10,165 nt of DNA from an uncultured Bacilli bacterium (GTDB lineage Bacteria; Bacillota_I; Bacilli_A; RF39; UBA660), in assembly GCA_947632355.1 (NCBI GenBank), contig CANROY010000040.1, positions 1 through 10,165 of the forward strand, in the 5' to 3' direction. Below are positions 6,014 to 10,165 of the stretch, in pieces (the first letter of the stretch is position 1; each line of letters starts with the position of its first letter). Below the pieces are notes generated by a model. It had not been told where the DNA came from, ran no database searches, and saw nothing but the letters and a program-made list of their open reading frames with translations. Made by a program: the position numbers and the translations under genes.

Positions 6014-6760
6014 ATGAAATTACAAAAATTTATAAAGAATAAAAAACAAAAACAAATGCTAATAGGAAGTATAATAGGAATCCTATTAATAATAGGAGGT
6101 ATAAGTCTATACCGAAGTTTTGCGATGTATAAAGTAGAGAAAACGTTTGATGTTTTACAAGGAACAGTACCTGATTTTAGTACTAGTGATGTAAAACTAA
6201 CTATTAAAGTTAATGAAGAAGAAGCAGAAGAAATACCTCCAAAAACTGAAGATACTAATTATGAGGTAATAGTAGAATGCGATAAAGGAGCAAAAGGAAG
6301 TTGGAATTATAATAAATGGCAAATTGAAGTAAAAAATTTTAAGAAAGGAACAAAATGTAATGTCTTTTTTAAAACAACATCATTGTTACCGGATAATCCA
6401 ACTATTTTATCAGAAACAATTTATTATTTAAAAGGAGACCAAGTTGATTTTAAAAATATAATTGAAAGTTTAGGCTTTTCAACAAGCGATTATACTGAAG
6501 CAAATTTCAGGCCAATTATAAAAGAATATAAGGGAGGATCATATACAGTGTATGCAACAGGAGCTTATGGATGTGGAGCATCTGTTGGTCCCATATATTA
6601 TAAAATTCAATATAATGATGGAAAAGTTTCTACGACTTCTTATGGAGCTAGTGTTGGAGGTATTTGGAATGCAAATGGTTCAAATTTTTCTAATAGTGGA
6701 TTTACCATTGAAGGTTACGTATTTGATCCATCAGAAACTCCATTTGCCATACAACAATAA
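6014..6760 (+). CDS. Single-pass membrane-anchored extracytoplasmic protein of unknown function
   Basis: A 248-residue protein. A Lys-rich N-terminus (residues 1-14) is followed by one hydrophobic helix (about 15-32, MLIGSIIGILLIIGG), then an external domain. By the positive-inside rule the C-terminus is outside; there is no lipobox, and cleavage cannot be judged. After the helix comes LYRSFAMY, then a beta-type segment ending in GTVPDF. C89 and C115 flank W97 and W102 and could form a disulfide; C187 is the third cysteine. The last 70 residues are rich in Gly, Ser, Tyr and Asn, like a beta-rich adhesin or secreted domain, but no family is recognised. AGGAGA (6002-6007) supports the start. 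Expression is driven by a strong promoter under the XRE operators, suggesting a conditionally produced surface protein. No enzyme motif is seen. Confidence 0.8.
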   Translation: MKLQKFIKNKKQKQMLIGSIIGILLIIGGISLYRSFAMYKVEKTFDVLQGTVPDFSTSDVKLTIKVNEEEAEEIPPKTEDTNYEVIVECDKGAKGSWNYNKWQIEVKNFKKGTKCNVFFKTTSLLPDNPTILSETIYYLKGDQVDFKNIIESLGFSTSDYTEANFRPIIKEYKGGSYTVYATGAYGCGASVGPIYYKIQYNDGKVSTTSYGASVGGIWNANGSNFSNSGFTIEGYVFDPSETPFAIQQ

Positions 6761-6783
6761 AAATTTAATTATTATAATTTTTT
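6759..6783 (+). terminator. Weak A/T-only hairpin with T run, possible terminator
   Basis: AAAAATT (6759-6765) pairs with AATTTTT (6776-6782), just after the membrane protein stop. There is no G-C pair, so its strength as a terminator is doubtful. A TATAAT at 6773-6778 within it might instead be the -10 of the next gene, but no -35 fits. Confidence 0.25.
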
Positions 6784-6814
6784 AGGGCATACTAATTACC
6801 AAAGAGGTAGAAGT

Positions 6815-8218
6815 ATGAATAAATTAACAAAATATAATGAAAAAAGAAATTTTAAAAAGACAAAAGAACCAATTGGTAAAAAGACACCATCTCACAAAAA
6901 GTTACATTTTGTCGTTCAACATCATCTTGCTCGTAAAGACCATTATGATTTACGTTTGGAATGGAAGGGAACAATGATTAGTTTTGCTGTTCCAAAAGGA
7001 CCTTCTTATAATCCCAAAGACAAACGTCTAGCCATACACGTAGAAGACCATCCTTTAAGTTATCGTCATTTTGAAGGAACCATACCAAAAGGTGAATATG
7101 GTGGAGGTACGGTGATGGTGTGGGATGAAGGGTACTGGGAACCGCTTGGGAATCCTTCGAAAGATTTTAAAAATGGTTTAGTGAAATTTATTTTACGCGG
7201 AAAACGTTTAAGAGGACATTGGACGCTTGTTTCTTTTAAGGAAGACAATTGGTTACTCATTAAAGAAAAAGATAATGCTTACGTTTATAAAGATATTTTA
7301 GAATACAATACGAGTGTGAAAACCGGAAGAACAATGGAAGAAATTGCAAATCATAGTAAGAGAAAGAAAAATTCTAAAAAAGAGGGTATGATTGAAGGAA
7401 TTTCCATTACTAATCCAAAGAAAAAAATATATGCAAGTGTAACAAAAATGGATATCGTAAACTATTATCAACAAGTTGCCAAAAGAATGCTTCCTTATAT
7501 GGAAAAAAGACTGATTTCAGTCATCCGTTCTCCTGAAGGAATAAAAGGGGATATCTTTTTTAAAAAACATTTGGATAACGATAATAAAGGAATTGGAAAA
7601 ATAAAGATAAAAAACGAAGATGGGAATCGAGAAGATTATTACTATATAAAAGATGTAAGTGGATTAATCTCTGAAGTGCAAAGAAATAGTTTTGAATTTC
7701 ATATATGGGGAAGTCATGTGCATACGTTAAATCATCCGGATTATTTGGTTTTTGATTTAGATCCGGATGAAAAGTTAGATTTAAAAAGAGTAAGAGAAGG
7801 CGTTTTAGATTTAAAAAAGATATTAGATGAGTTAAAGTTAACTTCTTTTTTAAAAACGAGTGGAGGAAAAGGGTATCACGTTGTTGTTCCAACACAAAAG
7901 TTAAAAACGTGGAAAAGTTTTCGGGAATTTGCTAAAAACATTGCGGATTTAATGGAAGCAAAGTGGCCGGAGAAATATACAAGTAATGTTCGAAAGGAAA
8001 ACCGAAAACATAGAATTTTTATTGATTGGATACGAAATACGAAAGGGGCTACGAGTGTTGCTCCCTATTCGCTTCGCATACGTAAAAATTTAAGAGTTTC
8101 GATGCCTATTCGTTGGAGTGAACTAGGTAAAGTAAAACCAAACGAAATCACAATCGAAATGGCTTTAAAAAGATTAAAAAGAAAAGATCCTTGGGAAAAC
8201 TTTTTTGATGTGAATTAA
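6815..8218 (+). CDS. ligD: LigD-like protein: 3'-phosphoesterase plus polymerase/primase domains, no ligase domain
   Basis: A 467-residue protein of the bacterial non-homologous end-joining family. Residues about 22-178 are the 3'-phosphoesterase domain, which removes 3' phosphates and terminal ribonucleotides: H37, H43 and D45 (QHHLARKDHYDLRLE), H79, the GTIPKGEYGGG loop, and the closing SVKTGRTMEEIA (167-178). After a Lys-rich linker, residues about 198-462 form the LigD polymerase domain of the primase superfamily, with catalytic D314 and D316 (FDLDPD), H355 in SGGKGYH, and D404 in FIDW. The ATP-dependent ligase domain that full LigD proteins carry is absent, and no Ku gene lies in the window, so sealing must come from another ligase. 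AGAGGT (6803-6808) supports the start. It lies 54 bases after the membrane protein gene and may share its transcript. All key residues are present, so it should be active. Confidence 0.92.
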   Translation: MNKLTKYNEKRNFKKTKEPIGKKTPSHKKLHFVVQHHLARKDHYDLRLEWKGTMISFAVPKGPSYNPKDKRLAIHVEDHPLSYRHFEGTIPKGEYGGGTVMVWDEGYWEPLGNPSKDFKNGLVKFILRGKRLRGHWTLVSFKEDNWLLIKEKDNAYVYKDILEYNTSVKTGRTMEEIANHSKRKKNSKKEGMIEGISITNPKKKIYASVTKMDIVNYYQQVAKRMLPYMEKRLISVIRSPEGIKGDIFFKKHLDNDNKGIGKIKIKNEDGNREDYYYIKDVSGLISEVQRNSFEFHIWGSHVHTLNHPDYLVFDLDPDEKLDLKRVREGVLDLKKILDELKLTSFLKTSGGKGYHVVVPTQKLKTWKSFREFAKNIADLMEAKWPEKYTSNVRKENRKHRIFIDWIRNTKGATSVAPYSLRIRKNLRVSMPIRWSELGKVKPNEITIEMALKRLKRKDPWENFFDVN

Positions 8219-8227
8219 AATTCCAAA

Positions 8228-8301
8228 TGAAAGATTTTTCAATATTTAGTAAAATCTTTCACTTTACTGAAACATTTTGTTGACTTAAAGAAAATCTTTC
8301 A
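8228..8301. promoter_or_regulatory. Two tandem 34-bp palindromic operator elements
   Basis: Element 1 (8228-8261) is TGAAAGATTTT, 12 bases, AAAATCTTTCA, with perfect 11-bp arms. Element 2 (8268-8301) has the same layout with one arm change (TGAAACATTTT), again a 12-base centre, then AAAATCTTTCA. The elements repeat at exactly 40 bp, and element 2 covers the -35 and spacer of the promoter at 8280-8308. Arm identity, equal spacers and helical-repeat periodicity point to two binding sites for one dimeric or tetrameric regulator. There is no T run after element 1, so it is not an intrinsic terminator for the LigD gene. No regulator gene is adjacent. Confidence 0.7.
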
Positions 8302-8308
8302 GTACAAT
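8280..8308 (+). promoter_or_regulatory. Sigma-A promoter of the ATPase operon
   Basis: TTGACT (8280-8285) and TACAAT (8303-8308) are 17 bp apart, followed by AGGTGA (8315-8320) and the GTG start at 8326. The transcript would therefore have a very short leader of about ten bases. Confidence 0.8.
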
Positions 8309-8325
8309 ACTATTAGGTGATATAG

Positions 8326-9516
8326 GTGATAAAAAGAGAAAAATATTTAAATCAAATCAGAGAATTTTATGATACCGATTTAATTAAAATTATTACTGGA
8401 ATTCGTAGATGTGGAAAATCCATCATTTTAGAACAAATTAAAAATGAAATCAAAGAAAAAAGTGATAATATTCTTTATTTGAATTTTGAAGATAAAAAAA
8501 TCATTTCTAATATTTACAATGCAGACTTATTAATTGATTATATAGAAATACATAGAAAAAAAGGAAAATGTTATATTTTTCTTGATGAAATACAAATGGT
8601 AGATGGATGGGCAGAAGCTGTTAAAACTTTAAGATTGCATAACAATTCTGTTTTTATTACCGGTTCTAATTCTAAATTATTATCTAAAGAATTTACAAAA
8701 GAACTTAGTGGACGCTATGTTTCCTTTCGAATCCGACCTTTAGTTTATAAAGAAATAGTAGAATACGCTAAAGAATTAAAAATAGATGTTTCTATTACCG
8801 ATTATTTAATATGGGGAGGATTTCCCAAAAGATTTGAATTCAACTCTTTAGATGCACAAATAAAATATTTAAGCGATTTAGAAGATACCATAGTCTTTAA
8901 TGATTTGATTAGTCGCTATAATATTAAAAAAATAGAATTATTTAAAAGTTTAATTCGTTTTATTACGGAATCGAATAGTCGTATTATCTCTGCTAAATCT
9001 ATACAAGAATATGCAAAAAATAGTTTTGAAAATTGCTCGATTAATACCATTATAAAATATATAAGTTATTTAGAAGAAGCCTATATTATTGAAAAAATAA
9101 GACCCTATTCTACAAAGAAAAAAAGTGAATTAAAATATTATTATAAAATCTATGATGAAGATGTTTGTTTTAATTCTTTAAAATGTATGGATAATAAATA
9201 TGATTTAACACATAATTTAGAAAATATTGTTTATAACGAATTGATTTATATGGGATATAATGTAAATGTTTTTAATGATAACGGTTCAGAAGTTGACTTT
9301 TTAATTAGTCAAAATGGAAAACAATATTATATTCAAGTCGCGTATAGTATTGTTGAAGATAAAACATACGAAAGGGAATTTCGACCATTTAAAAATTTAG
9401 ATAATACCGTTAAAAAAATCATTATTACAAATGATGATGTGGATTATTCAACAAGCACTGTAACACATATAAAACTAAAAGATTTTTTAAAGATGGATTC
9501 ACTTGATAATTTATAG
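8326..9516 (+). CDS. AAA_14/DUF4143-family ATPase
   Basis: A 396-residue protein of the widespread family with an AAA-type ATPase domain followed by DUF4143. Walker A is G25-S32 (GIRRCGKS), Walker B is IFLDE with D87 and E88, and a polar sensor-like TGSNS and SGRY follow near residues 113-130. LIWGGFPKRF near 162-171 is the usual link to DUF4143. The C-terminal part has EVDF (322-325) and IQVAYS (from 336), a nuclease-like strand pattern known in DUF4143, with Q337 in place of the acidic residue of classic PD-(D/E)xK enzymes. Cellular role in this family is not established. GTG at 8326 is used, five bases after AGGTGA. It leads a unit with the small acidic protein 11 bases downstream. The promoter sits under tandem palindromes, so expression is probably tightly controlled. 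Confidence 0.9.
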   Translation: MIKREKYLNQIREFYDTDLIKIITGIRRCGKSIILEQIKNEIKEKSDNILYLNFEDKKIISNIYNADLLIDYIEIHRKKGKCYIFLDEIQMVDGWAEAVKTLRLHNNSVFITGSNSKLLSKEFTKELSGRYVSFRIRPLVYKEIVEYAKELKIDVSITDYLIWGGFPKRFEFNSLDAQIKYLSDLEDTIVFNDLISRYNIKKIELFKSLIRFITESNSRIISAKSIQEYAKNSFENCSINTIIKYISYLEEAYIIEKIRPYSTKKKSELKYYYKIYDEDVCFNSLKCMDNKYDLTHNLENIVYNELIYMGYNVNVFNDNGSEVDFLISQNGKQYYIQVAYSIVEDKTYEREFRPFKNLDNTVKKIIITNDDVDYSTSTVTHIKLKDFLKMDSLDNL

Positions 9517-9527
9517 GGTGTGAAATT

Positions 9528-9791
9528 ATGAATAAAGATTTAAATACCTTAATAGAAAATACCATTCATCAAAATCATTTAATAAAAATTAATGATAAAT
9601 TGTATTTAAAACAATATCAAATTGATATTTTAGAGTTAAATCATATTCCTTATCAAAACTGTAGTAGTGTTTCAGAAGTTTTACTTTTAATAGAAGAAGC
9701 CTTAGAAGATAGCGATGGAATGGATGAAAGTTTAGATGATGTCGCAAAAGAATTACAAGAATTTAATTATTATCATAATACGAATAAGTAA
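9528..9791 (+). CDS. Small acidic hypothetical protein, 87 residues
   Basis: I do not recognise a named family. The protein is soluble, with an N-terminal half of mixed polar and aliphatic residues (LYLKQYQIDILELNHIPY), one cysteine, and an acidic C-terminal stretch (about residues 56-79: EEALEDSDGMDESLDDVAKE). It has no HTH, signal peptide or membrane segment. AGGGTG (9515-9520), overlapping the end of the ATPase stop, serves as Shine-Dalgarno. Only 11 bases separate the two genes, so they are almost certainly co-transcribed. It could be a partner or inhibitor of the ATPase, but position is the only support. Confidence 0.75.
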   Translation: MNKDLNTLIENTIHQNHLIKINDKLYLKQYQIDILELNHIPYQNCSSVSEVLLLIEEALEDSDGMDESLDDVAKELQEFNYYHNTNK

Positions 9792-9803
9792 AAAAGAATT
9801 TAG

Positions 9804-10115
9804 GTGAACAATAATGAAAATTATAACATGATGGAAATAACTGAAAAAATGGAATTGCAAGGAAATTGTATGCTTGTTCCTATTTATAATCCATATAAAA
9901 CAAGTAAGGATGATTTTACGGAAGAAGAAGCACTTATGCTTGATAAAATGCATAAGGAAAGAATTAAACTTTCTGATGCAATCTTAGTAGTAAATGTAGA
10001 TAGCTATATAGGTAATAGTACAAAAAGTGAAATAGAATTTGCTAAATCTTTAGGCAAAGAAATTCTTTATTATACAGATTTGATAAAAAAATGTAGGTTT
10101 GTCAAACAAAAGTGA
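9804..10115 (+). pseudogene. Nucleoside 2-deoxyribosyltransferase-like protein, 5' end disrupted
   Basis: The open frame (103 residues from GTG 9804) carries the C-terminal part of a nucleoside 2-deoxyribosyltransferase-like fold: KMHKERIKLSDAILVVNV, then SYIGNSTKSEIEFAKSLGKEILYY. The N-terminal strand and Gly-Ser loop expected of this fold are missing. Just upstream, AGGTGA (9802-9807) is ideally placed for ATG 9814, which opens MKIIT, a fitting start, but hits TGA at 9829 in a different frame from the rest. The best explanation is a small deletion of 3n+1 bases joining MKIIT to MMEITEK. The GTG at 9804 lies inside the Shine-Dalgarno and is a poor start, so any product would be truncated and probably inactive. 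The alternative is a re-started short protein from ATG 9828. Confidence 0.6.
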
Positions 10116-10132
10116 CAGAGTCACGACAAACC
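10096..10132 (+). terminator. Long imperfect hairpin at the end of the last gene
   Basis: GGTTTGTC (10096-10103) pairs perfectly with GACAAACC (10125-10132), and an inner stem GTGAC (10112-10116)/GTCAC (10120-10124) closes on a three-base loop. Eight A-rich bases bulge on the 5' side. It overlaps the last codons of the preceding gene. No T run follows at once, so a terminator role is only possible; it may instead be a small repeat or the edge of an inserted element. Confidence 0.4.
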
Positions 10133-10139
10133 AACGATA

Positions 10140-10165
10140 GATTATTTTAATTTGTTAAAATAATC
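10140..10165. repeat. Perfect 11-bp inverted repeat at the window edge
   Basis: GATTATTTTAA (10140-10150) and TTAAAATAATC (10155-10165) are exact reverse complements around TTTG. The stem reaches the last base of the window, so its full length is unknown. It could be a terminator stem with its T tract off the window, or an operator for the next gene. Confidence 0.55.

Noticed and set aside
8228..8261. Palindrome after the LigD gene as an intrinsic terminator
   Set aside because: No T run follows the 3' arm, the loop is 12 bases, and a second copy with identical geometry covers the next promoter.
1..10165. CRISPR array, tRNA or rRNA genes
   Set aside because: No regularly spaced repeat series, cloverleaf or rRNA-like stretch was found on reading both strands.

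Overview
The window is AT-rich, densely coded DNA that looks chromosomal, from a low-GC Gram-positive-type bacterium. Shine-Dalgarno sites are AGGTGA/GGAGG-like, ATG, GTG and TTG starts all occur, promoters are of sigma-A type, and TGA is used as a stop, so the Mollicutes code 4 does not apply. Protein style (a Lys-rich, one-helix envelope protein; many AAA-codon-rich proteins) suggests an uncultured gut-type Bacilli lineage, such as the RF39 or Erysipelotrichia neighbourhood. That placement is inference.

Layout. Bases 1-75 are the 3' end of a group II intron (tail of domain V plus a complete domain VI with its bulged adenosine); its body lies off the left edge. Two plus-strand genes follow: a fusion of a 2H-phosphoesterase-like domain with a transglutaminase-like domain (210-1325), and an unrecognised 212-residue protein with a TTG start (1431-2069). 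A bidirectional terminator separates these from a minus-strand block. In transcription order that block is a radical SAM DNA repair/modification protein (5579-4365), its usual DUF4130-domain partner (4372-3629) and a strongly divergent GroEL-like chaperonin (3632-2106). The three are joined by 8-nt and 4-nt overlaps, so they form one operon. Its promoter overlaps a 14-bp palindrome resembling a LexA/SOS box with symmetric changes.

Upstream of that operon a small XRE-family regulator (5896-5660) diverges from a single-pass membrane protein (6014-6760). The space between them holds three copies of a TAGCC-N7-GGCTA operator, one of which fills the spacer of the membrane-protein promoter. Next comes a LigD-like protein (6815-8218) with a 3'-phosphoesterase domain and a polymerase/primase domain but no ligase domain. 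A second regulated unit follows: two 34-bp palindromic elements repeated at exactly 40 bp, the second over the promoter of an AAA_14/DUF4143 ATPase (8326-9516), then a small acidic protein (9528-9791) and a frame-broken nucleoside 2-deoxyribosyltransferase-like gene (9804-10115). The window closes with two strong inverted repeats.

Two themes stand out. DNA repair appears twice (the radical SAM operon and the LigD-like protein), and two promoters are wrapped in repeated operators, one beside an obvious regulator and one without. The most unusual association is a derived chaperonin translationally coupled to a DNA repair pair whose chemistry is unknown.
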